Source of the DNA: a virus
Virus record (IMG/VR): IMGVR_UViG_3300028388_004827
Coordinates: 1-43,628 of that record
DNA length: 43,628 nucleotides
Reading direction: 5' to 3' (one strand)
The notes under the pieces are model-generated. The model was not told the DNA's origin, did not search any database, and saw only the letters and a program-made list of their open reading frames with translations. This document shows, piece by piece, positions 1 through 6,411 of this stretch (positions are counted from its first letter, which is position 1; every line of letters begins with the position of its first letter). Made by a program: the position numbers and the translations under genes.

Positions 1-11
1 CCGGAGTATTA

Positions 12-326
12 ATGATAACTTACAGTACTAACTGGATGGGACCTATCAGTTTAGATTGGTACCGAAAGAGAGGATTGTTGGAGGAAGGTAGTTCAGAACC
101 AACAACCTACTATTCAGGCGGTCGTATTGACATTTACGGCGTACCTGATGAACACTATCCTCTAGAATACGGTCTACCAGTGATGCACGGTGAAGACTGG
201 AATGCCCTCAGTGATTGGTTAGATGAGTTTAAATCGGAAGAACAAATGCCGTACGATGAACTGATTACGCTATTTGAAAAAGACTACGGCAAAAAGATTA
301 GGTGGGCAGATGACATTACCAATTGA
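12..326 (+). CDS. Conserved hypothetical phage protein, 104 aa
   Basis: I do not know a function for this small soluble protein. It starts at an ATG with a GGAG Shine-Dalgarno five bases upstream (3-6), so the start is well supported. The N-terminus has a Thr-Asn-Trp-Met-Gly-Pro motif near residues 6-11. The middle has a Gly-Arg-Ile-Asp-Ile stretch, and the second half has a Gly-Glu-Asp-Trp-Asn-x-Leu-Ser-Asp-Trp-Leu motif. From memory, small proteins with this N-terminal and DWNxLSDWL pattern occur in other T4-like phages and some bacteria without assigned function. It is acidic and has no signal peptide or membrane segment. The next gene begins 17 bases before its stop, implying translational coupling in an early operon. 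Confidence 0.75.
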   Translation: MITYSTNWMGPISLDWYRKRGLLEEGSSEPTTYYSGGRIDIYGVPDEHYPLEYGLPVMHGEDWNALSDWLDEFKSEEQMPYDELITLFEKDYGKKIRWADDITN

Positions 327-504
327 GAGAACGCAAGCGGTATTACGAACAGAACGATTTCTGATAGATCTGCGTGATCCCAAGAAATATCCTCGTGTGC
401 CCAAAGCAGTGCGCGAAGAAGCAAGTCGCTTGTTGAGGCACTATCCCTCACAGTACCATATGATGTACATTGACGAAAGTTTTGATCCTCTCAAGAAAAA
501 ATAA
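310..504 (+). CDS. BPSL0761-like small protein, 64 aa
   Basis: A short basic protein whose opening (Leu-Pro-x-Glu-Arg-Thr-x-Ala-Val-Leu-x-Thr) and later Val-Arg-x-Glu-Ala-x-x-Leu-Leu-Arg-His-Tyr-Pro match my memory of the bacterial BPSL0761 family, whose function is unknown. The frame is open further upstream to 274, but the ATG at 310 follows an AGGTGGG Shine-Dalgarno and gives the family-typical N-terminus, so I use it. It overlaps the preceding gene by 17 bases. The family is mostly cellular, in proteobacteria, which may hint at gene exchange with such a host. A sigma70-type promoter begins four bases after its stop, so it ends a transcription unit or is read through into the next one. Confidence 0.7.
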   Translation: MTLPIERTQAVLRTERFLIDLRDPKKYPRVPKAVREEASRLLRHYPSQYHMMYIDESFDPLKKK

Positions 505-507
505 TTC

Positions 508-536
508 TTGACATTTCTTCCTGAACCTTCTATAAT
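508..536 (+). promoter_or_regulatory. Sigma70-type promoter, consensus -35 and -10
   Basis: TTGACA at 508-513 and TATAAT at 531-536 are separated by exactly 17 bp, the ideal arrangement for the host housekeeping sigma factor. An A-rich stretch lies just upstream. Transcription should start near 543 and lead into the gene at 605. It looks like an immediate-early phage promoter. Confidence 0.85.
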
Positions 537-604
537 ATATACAAAATTAAATGGCAGCGCAACGACGGCGACCACGGAAACTTCTCGGAGATGGGAATTA
601 AGTG

Positions 605-862
605 ATGAAAAATAGATACGGCGATGAGTATCATTGGGAAAAACTCAATGACAAAGAATACAAGTTTGTGATGGAAGGCGAGTCGATGGATTACTGCCTT
701 TATGGTGCTAAGGAAGGGCAGCAAGAAATAGATATCAATGACCTTGGTATGTTCGACCCAAGCGGCGGACCGTATGTTGCGATTGGTTCTACAGTAGAAG
801 GTAAAGTCGTTGAACACATTCGTAGAACCGAAGAAGGTTTTGTTGTAAAGGTAAAATTATGA
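605..862 (+). CDS. Conserved hypothetical phage protein, 85 aa
   Basis: A small acidic protein of unknown function, first in the operon after the promoter at 508. I place the start at the ATG at 605, preceded by GGAGATGGG (588-596), rather than the adjacent GTG at 602. It opens with Lys-Asn-Arg-Tyr-Gly-Asp-Glu-Tyr. The centre has a Tyr-Gly-Ala-Lys-Glu-Gly-Gln-Gln stretch followed by Asp-Ile-Asn-Asp-Leu-Gly-Met-Phe-Asp-Pro-Ser-Gly-Gly-Pro, an unusually well-defined motif that I associate with small conserved proteins in other T4-like phages. There is no transmembrane segment. Its stop overlaps the next start as ATGA, so the two are translationally coupled. Confidence 0.75.
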   Translation: MKNRYGDEYHWEKLNDKEYKFVMEGESMDYCLYGAKEGQQEIDINDLGMFDPSGGPYVAIGSTVEGKVVEHIRRTEEGFVVKVKL

Positions 863-1080
863 GCATTAATCTAATCCAAGAGGCAGTTGACGATTACCTA
901 GAGCGTTTGACTCCTGCTCAAGTTGAAGGTATAATTGCTGAGTATCCGAATGATGATACGGCAAAGCAAATTATTGAAGCAGCATACTTGTTTATAAACG
1001 ATCGCAACATTGAGACTGCTAAGAAGATGCTGTATAATTCAGCAAAATTTCTGTTGGAAGAAAGTGATTATCCCCGATGA
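859..1080 (+). CDS. Hypothetical protein, 73 aa, helical
   Basis: Not recognised. The sequence is acidic and has the regular Leu/Ile/Ala spacing of an all-alpha protein with two or three helices. There are no cysteines and no membrane segment. The ATG overlaps the previous stop (ATGA at 859-862), an AAAGG Shine-Dalgarno precedes it, and its own stop overlaps the next start in the same way at 1077-1080. It is the middle gene of a three-gene, fully overlapping early operon that starts at the 508 promoter. Small overlapping early genes in T4-like phages often encode host-takeover factors, but nothing here shows that directly. Confidence 0.75.
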   Translation: MSINLIQEAVDDYLERLTPAQVEGIIAEYPNDDTAKQIIEAAYLFINDRNIETAKKMLYNSAKFLLEESDYPR

Positions 1081-1601
1081 ATATTTTTGGTATTGAGTAC
1101 GATCCCGAGGTAAAGAACTTCCCTGAAGCAGTTGAGTCTGCTGTTGCTCAGTGTGACAAGCATGTGGTGAAGATGCCTCTGGAGTCAGCACAGATGTTAT
1201 GCACTGCTCACCGTATTCTTGATGGAGATGAGGGGAATGAGGACTTGTACAAGAAAGTCCACCCAAAGCATCCCTCGACTCTCTGGACGATGGAGTCAGT
1301 GAACAACTACCACTGGCACTATGCCCACTGGATTGCTCTCTGCGAGGAGTATACGTATCGCTACGGCAAGGTGCATGTCACTGAAACGAAGTTCCGCGAC
1401 CGTCTTCGAAATCCCCCCAAGAACACTCCCTATGGCGGACTCACTCCTTTCCGCCTTGCATTCAAGGACTATCCTGAGTGTGTTGTTGAAGGAGACCCTG
1501 TTCAGTCATATCGCAATTTCTATATGACCAAACAAGAGCGATTCAAAATGGTCTGGACCAAACGTCCAGTTCCAGTGTGGTTTAGGAACAAAACTGCTTG
1601 A
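1077..1601 (+). CDS. Conserved phage protein with CDKHVVKM motif, 174 aa
   Basis: A recognisable phage protein: the segment Cys-Asp-Lys-His-Val-Val-Lys-Met-x-x-Glu-Ser-Ala-Gln-Met-Leu near residues 26-41 is its hallmark. It is followed by a His-Pro-Ser-Thr-Leu-Trp motif, a Tyr-His-Trp-x-Tyr-x-His-Trp stretch, a Pro-Tyr-Gly-Gly-Leu-Thr-Pro-Phe motif and a C-terminal Ser-Tyr-Arg-Asn-Phe-Tyr. Homologues are frequent in marine T4-like phages. Some annotators link this family to pyrimidine-dimer DNA glycosylases, but I cannot confirm that by sequence alone, so the function stays open (possibly DNA repair or modification). The conserved His, Cys, Lys and Glu residues would suit an enzyme. It is the last gene of the operon from 605, and a new promoter overlaps its stop codon. 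Confidence 0.75.
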   Translation: MNIFGIEYDPEVKNFPEAVESAVAQCDKHVVKMPLESAQMLCTAHRILDGDEGNEDLYKKVHPKHPSTLWTMESVNNYHWHYAHWIALCEEYTYRYGKVHVTETKFRDRLRNPPKNTPYGGLTPFRLAFKDYPECVVEGDPVQSYRNFYMTKQERFKMVWTKRPVPVWFRNKTA

Positions 1602-1626
1602 CTTTTCGATTTGCTCGTGTTATAAT
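1598..1626 (+). promoter_or_regulatory. Sigma70-type promoter with extended -10
   Basis: TTGACT at 1598-1603 and TATAAT at 1621-1626 have a 17-bp spacer. TG at 1618-1619 one base before the -10 makes an extended -10 element. The predicted start near 1633 lies just upstream of the gene at 1656. The -35 box overlaps the stop codon of the previous gene. Confidence 0.85.
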
Positions 1627-1655
1627 TTACCTTAAATTAATAAATAGGAAAACAA

Positions 1656-1874
1656 ATGGACAAGGCAAAACGTCTCAAACTGATTCGTAAAATTTCTCGT
1701 AAACTTAATCGGGAAAGGATTCGTCGTTATCATAAGAATCTTGCGATCATTCGCAAGGCAGAGGAAGGCGATGATCATAGCATGATTCACTGGAGCGATG
1801 CTTCAAGTTATGCAAAAGAGCACTATGGCGAAATTGCCAAAGAGACAACCCGTTTTGATGGAGAGTGGAACTAA
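1656..1874 (+). CDS. Hypothetical basic protein, 72 aa
   Basis: Not recognised. The first 35 residues are extremely basic (Lys/Arg-rich with regularly spaced Leu/Ile), suggesting an amphipathic helix that could bind nucleic acid or an acidic partner such as RNA polymerase. The C-terminal half is acidic and contains His-Trp-Ser-Asp-Ala. The ATG at 1656 has AGGA (1646-1649) upstream, and the promoter at 1598-1626 places it first in a new transcript. Its TAA overlaps the next ATG (TAATG), so translation is coupled to the following pair of paralogues. Confidence 0.7.
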   Translation: MDKAKRLKLIRKISRKLNRERIRRYHKNLAIIRKAEEGDDHSMIHWSDASSYAKEHYGEIAKETTRFDGEWN

Positions 1875-2191
1875 TGAACAGCGAGGAGTTTGAATCTGCT
1901 CGAGTGCAGATGGCAAAAGATCAAGCAGTTGCTCTGCTTGAAGAAAACATTGTAGAAATTTCTGTTTGGCGGAGAAAAAGGGAGGAAGTAGATACTTATC
2001 GTGGAACTCTGCAGGCAGACCTCTGTGGTGTTGTAGATCCCATGAATGAAGATTATCCATATGCTTATGATGGCGGACAAACCGAAGGTGACGGGTTGCT
2101 CTGGTTCTGGGATCTAGATGCCAACTATTGGCATCCTGTTGACTTTGGTAAATGCGTTGGGTTTGTAATTGATGGTGTGGAGTATACCTAA
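1874..2191 (+). CDS. DUF2693-like small protein, 105 aa
   Basis: Probably a divergent member of the small phage family I know as DUF2693 (SH3-like beta-barrel), because it aligns with the next gene, a clearer member. Shared features are Glu-x-Ile-Val-x-[Ile/Leu]-Ser near the N-terminus, Thr-Leu about 20 residues later, an Glu-Gly-[Asn/Asp]-Gly stretch, and Asp-Leu-Asp-x-Asn-x-Trp before the last strand. The frame extends to a GTG at 1865, but the ATG at 1874, overlapping the previous stop, fits the coupling seen throughout the region. Function is unknown; family members are small and typically encoded among early genes in T4-like phages. Confidence 0.65.
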   Translation: MNSEEFESARVQMAKDQAVALLEENIVEISVWRRKREEVDTYRGTLQADLCGVVDPMNEDYPYAYDGGQTEGDGLLWFWDLDANYWHPVDFGKCVGFVIDGVEYT

Positions 2192-2451
2192 TGTTAGACC
2201 GTGATTCTATTTTAGAACAACTTCGTGAAGGTATCGTGAACCTTTCCTTTACGAAAATTAAGGACGGTGCAGTGCGCAATATGACTGCGACGCTCAGGAC
2301 CGAAATGATTCCTGAAGACAAAATCCCCAAAAATGGAAAAATGGAAGGTAATGGGGAGTCTGCCGTCCGCTGTTTTGATCTTGATCTGAATGAATGGCGT
2401 TCATTTCGAATTGACACTCTCCTTACTTTTGAGAAAGCAAGTAATGCCTAA
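2191..2451 (+). CDS. DUF2693 family protein, 86 aa
   Basis: This resembles the DUF2693 family (predicted SH3-like beta-barrel) common in T4-like phages. It has an N-terminal helix, then Val-x-Leu-Ser-Phe-Thr-Lys-Ile-Lys-Asp-Gly, then Ala-Thr-Leu-Arg-Thr-Glu-Met-Ile-Pro near residues 32-40. Near the end, Asp-Leu-Asp-Leu-Asn-Glu-Trp-Arg-Ser-Phe-Arg matches the family's typical closing 'W-R-S-F-R' strand. The start overlaps the preceding TAA (TAATG at 2190), and the next gene starts eight bases before its stop. It looks like a tandem, diverged duplicate of the upstream gene. The molecular role is unknown; I infer an early regulatory or accessory protein from position only. Confidence 0.75.
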   Translation: MLDRDSILEQLREGIVNLSFTKIKDGAVRNMTATLRTEMIPEDKIPKNGKMEGNGESAVRCFDLDLNEWRSFRIDTLLTFEKASNA

Positions 2452-3091
2452 GACTCCTGGTCAGAAAGCAGCAGAGACTCGCCGAAAGAATCAACAAAAA
2501 ATGTTGAATGAGATGGGAGTCTCTGAGACACCTAAACGTAAAAAGGTTCGTCGACGCAAACCAATGACGGAGGAGCAGCGCCAGGCAGCAATAGAACGTC
2601 TTGCAAAAGCTCGTGCAAAGAGAGGTGCTACTGGCACTGCTTCCATTCACGATTCTCTTCTTGAAGTAGATCCTGACTCCAAAATTCACTGGACGAAGGT
2701 AAAGGAATGGATAAAAAGTTGTCAGGAAGAACTTCGTGGCATGAAGTCTTATAAAGATTCGAAAGAAGCAGCACATCGTCAAGAGTATCATTCGCTAGAG
2801 ACATACATTGATAACCTCAAGAAGTATCTCTCCACCGGAGTCTACCTTGACTATCGTTATGGAGAACGAAGAGAGGGTAGAATGCAGGAAGTCTGCTTAC
2901 ACCTCGCATATTATCCCGATGGCACCCCAAAGCGATCTGTTGGGGTTTACTATCCGGACATTAGTCAAATTTGGACAAAAGAAATGCAGGAGATGCTTTA
3001 TGGAGGAGGAGAACCAAAACGAGTCTATCCCAAACTTTATGACGAAGAAGAATTTCAGTCTGATGGTGGAGAACCTGGCGAGGGCGAATGA
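2444..3091 (+). CDS. Conserved hypothetical protein with basic N-terminus, 215 aa
   Basis: The first 80 residues are highly basic and Ala/Gln-rich (Lys-Arg-Lys-Lys-Val-Arg-Arg-Arg-Lys near residue 33), predicted helical or disordered and suited to nucleic-acid contact. The rest has a Trp-x-Lys-Val-Lys-Glu-Trp-Ile-Lys stretch, a long helix, Tyr-Leu-Ser-Thr-Gly-Val-Tyr-Leu-Asp-x-x-Tyr-Gly-Glu, and a C-terminal segment with Tyr-Tyr-Pro-Asp. I recall similar proteins (long Lys/Ala-rich N-terminus, then 'Y-x-x-[TS]-G-x-[WY]-x-D-x-x-[YF]-G') near the replication and transcription genes of marine T4-like phages, without a known function. The ATG at 2444 overlaps the previous gene; the frame is open upstream to 2390, but that part duplicates coding sequence. 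Gene 33 is nested into its 3' end by 92 bases. Confidence 0.75.
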   Translation: MPKTPGQKAAETRRKNQQKMLNEMGVSETPKRKKVRRRKPMTEEQRQAAIERLAKARAKRGATGTASIHDSLLEVDPDSKIHWTKVKEWIKSCQEELRGMKSYKDSKEAAHRQEYHSLETYIDNLKKYLSTGVYLDYRYGERREGRMQEVCLHLAYYPDGTPKRSVGVYYPDISQIWTKEMQEMLYGGGEPKRVYPKLYDEEEFQSDGGEPGEGE

Positions 3092-3254
3092 TCTTACTTA
3101 CATCGACTCGGTTGTTGAACTCTGCGAACGAGAGAATATTGATCCGGAAGATGTAAAGAAGTACCTCAGCGATTCAATCAAAGATCACATCGAATCCGAG
3201 GCAAGAGGATTAAACTATCTACCAAAACAAAACACACTTGACGTTTTACTATAG
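3000..3254 (+). CDS. 33: gp33, late-transcription co-activator, 84 aa
   Basis: T4 gp33 bridges host RNA polymerase (beta flap) and the sliding clamp gp45 to activate late promoters. The C-terminus, Asn-Thr-Leu-Asp-Val-Leu-Leu, is nearly identical to the clamp-binding tail of T4 gp33 (Asn-Thr-Leu-Asp-Phe-Leu-Leu). The preceding helices follow the gp33 pattern: a Tyr-Ile-Asp-Ser-Val-Val-Glu-Leu helix, an 'Asn-Ile-[Asp/Pro]' turn, then Lys-x-Tyr-x-x-x-x-Ile-Lys. The start at 3000 has GCAGGAG about ten bases upstream; starts at 3039 and 3063 are possible but lack good ribosome sites. At 84 aa it is shorter than T4's 112. It lies directly before gene 32, close to the T4 order 33-59-32, though no gene 59 is visible. 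The many TATAAATA promoters downstream are its expected targets. Confidence 0.88.
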   Translation: MEEENQNESIPNFMTKKNFSLMVENLARANDLTYIDSVVELCERENIDPEDVKKYLSDSIKDHIESEARGLNYLPKQNTLDVLL

Positions 3255-3266
3255 ATAGTTTATTAT
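3238..3266 (+). promoter_or_regulatory. Sigma70-type promoter for gene 32
   Basis: TTGACG at 3238-3243 and TATTAT at 3261-3266 are 17 bp apart. The -35 lies inside the 3' end of gene 33. The predicted start near 3273 would give gene 32 its own transcript with a leader of about 45 bases, in keeping with the high demand for this protein. Confidence 0.75.
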
Positions 3267-3318
3267 ATGATGGTGAAGTGGATAAACCGACACACAAAAA
3301 ATATACGAGGATACACAT

Positions 3319-4236
3319 ATGTCTTTTCAAAACCTTAAATCTCGCTCTATGGATGTTTCTAAACTCGCTGCTGCTGCTCAAGAAATGAACGGTGGCGGTG
3401 AGAAAAAATCTTATGGCGACGACCGTTTCTGGAAACCTTCCGTTGATGAAAACGGCAATGGTTATGCCGTGCTCCGATTCCTTCCGGCAGGTGAAGGACA
3501 AGATCTTCCCTGGGTTCGCTATTGGGATCACTTTTTCAAGGGTCCGGCTGGTCAGTGGTATATTGAGAAGTCTCTCACTACGATTGGTCAGAACGATCCT
3601 GTGAGCGAACTAAACTCTCGCCTCTGGAATAGTGGCATTGAAGACGACAAGGAAACTGCTCGCAAGCAGAAGCGTCGCCTTCACTATGTCTCAAATGTCC
3701 TGGTGGTTAGCGATCCTTCGAATCCTGCCAACGAAGGCAAAGTCTTTCTGTATGACTTTGGTAAGAAAATCTTTGACAAAATCATGGATGTCATGCAACC
3801 TCAGTTCCCTGGTGAAGAACCGATCAATCCTTTTGACTTCTGGAATGGTGCAGACTTCCAACTGAAGATTCGCAACGTTGCGGGTTATCGCAACTATGAC
3901 AAGTCCGAATTCAAGTCGCCTTCTCCGCTGTTCGCAGCAGATGAAGCGAAACTTGAGGCGACCTATAATCAGATGCATGATCTGAATGAGTTTGTCAGTC
4001 CTACGACTTTCAAGTCTTATGATGAACTCAAGGGTCGCTTACAGGTTGTCTTGGGTGAAGCTGTAGGCGCTAATGCTACGGCTCGCAACGAGTCCCTTTC
4101 GCAAACTGCGGAGCGAGTGGAACCCAAGACGGCATCGGAGCCTGAGATCGTGACTGCTCCGAACCCCTCTGTTGGCGTTGAGGATGATGAAGAAGACACT
4201 CTGTCCTACTTTGCCAAGATGGCAGCAGAGGATTAA
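3319..4236 (+). CDS. 32: gp32 single-stranded DNA-binding protein, 305 aa
   Basis: Coats single-stranded DNA during replication and recombination and organises the replisome. The N-terminal segment Lys-Ser-Arg-Ser-Met-x-x-x-x-Lys-Leu is the basic cooperativity ('LAST'-like) region. The core has Phe-Trp-Lys-Pro near residue 37, Tyr-Ala-Val-Leu-Arg-Phe-Leu-Pro, Pro-Val-Ser-Glu-Leu-Asn, Asn-Val-Leu-Val-Val-Ser-Asp-Pro, and Asn-Glu-Gly-Lys-Val-Phe-Leu-Tyr-Asp-Phe-Gly-Lys-Lys-Ile-Phe-Asp-Lys-Ile, all diagnostic for gp32. The C-terminus is acidic (Asp-Asp-Glu-Glu-Asp, then a final Phe-Ala-Lys-Met-containing tail), as needed for partner binding. The protein contains no cysteine, so the zinc ribbon of T4 gp32 is absent. 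The start has GAGGA at 3310-3314. It has its own promoter and is followed by a strong terminator. Confidence 0.97.
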   Translation: MSFQNLKSRSMDVSKLAAAAQEMNGGGEKKSYGDDRFWKPSVDENGNGYAVLRFLPAGEGQDLPWVRYWDHFFKGPAGQWYIEKSLTTIGQNDPVSELNSRLWNSGIEDDKETARKQKRRLHYVSNVLVVSDPSNPANEGKVFLYDFGKKIFDKIMDVMQPQFPGEEPINPFDFWNGADFQLKIRNVAGYRNYDKSEFKSPSPLFAADEAKLEATYNQMHDLNEFVSPTTFKSYDELKGRLQVVLGEAVGANATARNESLSQTAERVEPKTASEPEIVTAPNPSVGVEDDEEDTLSYFAKMAAED

Positions 4237-4280
4237 ACTACTGCAATGGTAGTTTGGGGGGACGCAATGTCCCCCTTTTT
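4235..4280 (+). terminator. Rho-independent terminator after gene 32
   Basis: Two hairpins follow the stop of gene 32. The first pairs AAACTAC (4235-4241) with GTAGTTT (4249-4255). The second is a GC-rich stem GGGGGAC (4257-4263) / GTCCCCC (4269-4275) with a five-base loop, followed by five T residues (4276-4280). It sits in the gap between convergent genes; the T-run favours the plus strand only. Confidence 0.9.
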
Positions 4281-6228
4281 ATGCCGGTGAAGCAACTCTA
4301 TCCAAAGAATCTATCGGTGAAACGTTTGGCGCCATAAAGGAATTGCTGCTGCTATTAATTCTTGTGCTGGCGTCAATTGTCTTGGCATCAATCGCCGCAA
4401 CAGACGCAGGAGAAGTTTTTTGTCTCATCTCTCTACTACTGCTATTCATAATGTTAGTGTTCATTTCTCGTTTTGGAATTTCGACCGGAGTAGGAGGACT
4501 GTCTCTTCGATCTATTTGCGTTGGTGGTGCAAACGTTTCTGGTTGTTCTTCTCCGAAGAAACTACCGGCAAGATTCTTCAACTTCTCTCCTGCTTCTGCG
4601 AGCGAGAAGTTAGACAAGTCTGGAATCTCAGGCAAGATTCCTTGAATTGATTTAATAATTCTCTGGAGGAACTCACTAACTTTATTCAAGACGAATGTAA
4701 AAGGATTGTATTCTTCAATCTTTTCTTCAATGAATTGTGAAGTATCGTTAACTGCCTTTGCTGCCTTCATTTGTAAAAACGTAAACAGAGAATCAACTGT
4801 ATTCATGACCATTAGATTTATCTTTTGGAATCCTGCTCCAATTTCCATCTCACCTGTCTCTGGATTTGTAAAGAATGCATTGATCTTATTTGTTATACCA
4901 TTAATCGTCTCTCTCAGAGTTGCTTTTACATCAAAAGCATCTAAATCATTTGCAAAACTTTCAAATCCGATCAATCTTGCGAATGCAGAGATTGAATTTT
5001 TAAATGCGGTTGTAATTCCAGAGAATGCGTCAACAAGAATGTTTGGCAGGAAAACGGTGAAGAAGTCACTTGCTGTTCTCGAGAGACCCTGCCCGACTTC
5101 GTTTAATCCTTCAAGACTGAAGAACTTTGGAACTGTATCGGTGAAGAAGTTACCAATTTTGGTAAGACCATCAAAGATTAATCCTTGGAATGAGAAACTG
5201 TCAAGTGCGCTTTCTATTTTACCTGCAGTATCATCGGCTTCCTTTGAGAAGAATCCGATCACAGAGGATGCTGCAAACTTGACTAGATCTAAAAGACCAC
5301 CAATAAAACCAGCAACAAAACCAGAAAATCCTCCGACAAAAACATCTGAGATTTTTCCCACTAACCCTTCGGTCTCTCTCTCCTGGACGTTTCTTACTGC
5401 ACCAAAAGCAGCATCAATTACACCAACAATAGGACCAAAGATTCTACCAACATTTCGGAAGAATCCAACAAATCCATCTTTAACTCGAGCAAAAAGAGAA
5501 AGTGTGTCCTCTACAAAACTGGCAATTCGAGATTCTCCGCCGCCAGCACCAGTACCAAATAGATCGGTCAGTGGTTTAAAGAACTCACCAATTGCTGTTG
5601 AGACATTTGAGAAGAATGTTCTGACTCCAGTTACAGCATTTCCTAAGAATTCGCGCACTCCCTGAATCATATCTGATATAAACAACTTTCCGCGATAAAG
5701 TCTCTTCACAAAATCGCTAGTGTTTACAACAGGTTTACCGTCAACTCCAAGACCAATTGCTCTGAATGCATTGACTCTTATTCCTCTTAGAAACTCCGTG
5801 ACTCTCTCCAATCCTCTATCGAAAAGGTTGGGAAGTTTTTCAAATCGAGTACGTATTGACTCTGGTGTGAATAATCTGAAAATTCTTGCCCCCAGGTCTC
5901 GAATCGAATCTACAATACCCTCAATAAAACCACGAACAGATCCAACAAGAATACCAAGACCGCCAACTATCCCGAGTCGACTCGAGTCAACCGACTCTGC
6001 AACGTTTTGAGAATTTTTTACGAGTTCCTTTGAAACTCTGCTTGCTTCTCTTCGGTTTTCTTCTTCTTCAAGAGCATTCTGTTTGTCTTTTAGCAAAAAA
6101 TCTTTCATAGTTTCGCCAAGAGATTTCACCTCAGAACTGGTGTCTCTGGTATTTCTTTCAACAGAATTTAACCTCAGTGCGTTTTCTTCGCGCAGTAGAG
6201 ATATGCTTCGTTCTAAAGAATCTGCCAT
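4279..6228 (-). CDS. Putative tail tape-measure / hub protein (gp29-like), 649 aa
   Basis: Probably the tail-length determinant, taking the place of T4 gp29, which threads the tail tube and joins the hub. The N-terminal 85 residues are charged and coiled-coil-like. From about residue 85 to 520 there are many repeated Gly/Phe/Val-rich amphipathic or hydrophobic segments (for example Gly-Ile-Val-Gly-Gly-Leu-Gly-Ile-Leu-Val-Gly, and several Ile-Gly-x-Phe-Phe repeats), the composition typical of tape measures. The C-terminal 100 residues are polar and Ser/Asn/Pro-rich. It sits downstream of the gp26 and gp51-like genes on the same strand, where marine T4-like phages encode their tape measure, and its length is near T4 gp29 (590 aa). 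I assign it by context and composition rather than by a motif. Confidence 0.65.
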   Translation of the reverse strand: MADSLERSISLLREENALRLNSVERNTRDTSSEVKSLGETMKDFLLKDKQNALEEEENRREASRVSKELVKNSQNVAESVDSSRLGIVGGLGILVGSVRGFIEGIVDSIRDLGARIFRLFTPESIRTRFEKLPNLFDRGLERVTEFLRGIRVNAFRAIGLGVDGKPVVNTSDFVKRLYRGKLFISDMIQGVREFLGNAVTGVRTFFSNVSTAIGEFFKPLTDLFGTGAGGGESRIASFVEDTLSLFARVKDGFVGFFRNVGRIFGPIVGVIDAAFGAVRNVQERETEGLVGKISDVFVGGFSGFVAGFIGGLLDLVKFAASSVIGFFSKEADDTAGKIESALDSFSFQGLIFDGLTKIGNFFTDTVPKFFSLEGLNEVGQGLSRTASDFFTVFLPNILVDAFSGITTAFKNSISAFARLIGFESFANDLDAFDVKATLRETINGITNKINAFFTNPETGEMEIGAGFQKINLMVMNTVDSLFTFLQMKAAKAVNDTSQFIEEKIEEYNPFTFVLNKVSEFLQRIIKSIQGILPEIPDLSNFSLAEAGEKLKNLAGSFFGEEQPETFAPPTQIDRRDSPPTPVEIPKREMNTNIMNSSSREMRQKTSPASVAAIDAKTIDASTRINSSSNSFMAPNVSPIDSLDRVASPA

Positions 6229-6229
6229 T

Positions 6230-6391
6230 TTATTTCCTGCTCTCGTTTTCTATTCGTTCGTTTTCTTCTTTGACATATTCAATCACCATTGCAACATAAA
6301 CTTCCCTCTCCCACGGTATCATCGAATCAATTTCTGTCAAACTATAGTTGTGTTGTAACATTAATGCTGAATTGGTTCGATAATAATTCAT
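6230..6391 (-). CDS. gp51-like baseplate hub assembly protein, 53 aa
   Basis: A very short protein with Met-Asn-Tyr-Tyr near its start and Tyr-Ser-Leu-Thr-Glu-Ile-Asp-Ser-Met-Ile-Pro-Trp-Glu-Arg-Glu-Val-Tyr in the centre, followed by an acidic helix. Short proteins of this form (…M-I-P-[WF]-E-R-E-[IV]-Y…) follow gene 26 in marine T4-like phages and are often labelled gp51, the hub assembly catalyst; that name is by context. The frame is open to 6466, but the upstream part overlaps gene 26, and the ATG at 6391, 20 bases after its stop, gives the conserved N-terminus. No clear Shine-Dalgarno precedes either start, so translation may be coupled to gene 26. The tape-measure gene starts one base after its stop. 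Confidence 0.6.
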   Translation of the reverse strand: MNYYRTNSALMLQHNYSLTEIDSMIPWEREVYVAMVIEYVKEENERIENESRK

Positions 6392-6411
6392 CAGATTGTC
6401 ATGGGAGAGGT

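Noticed and set aside
1639-1646. AATAAATA as a late promoter before 1656
   Set aside because: Its predicted start would lie only a few bases from the ATG, and a consensus sigma70-type promoter 13 bases upstream explains the gene.
4706-5665. Long plus-strand open frame of 319 codons
   Set aside because: It lies antisense within the tape-measure gene. The minus frame has the expected composition and gene context; this one is a Pro/Ser-rich shadow with no ribosome site or family resemblance.
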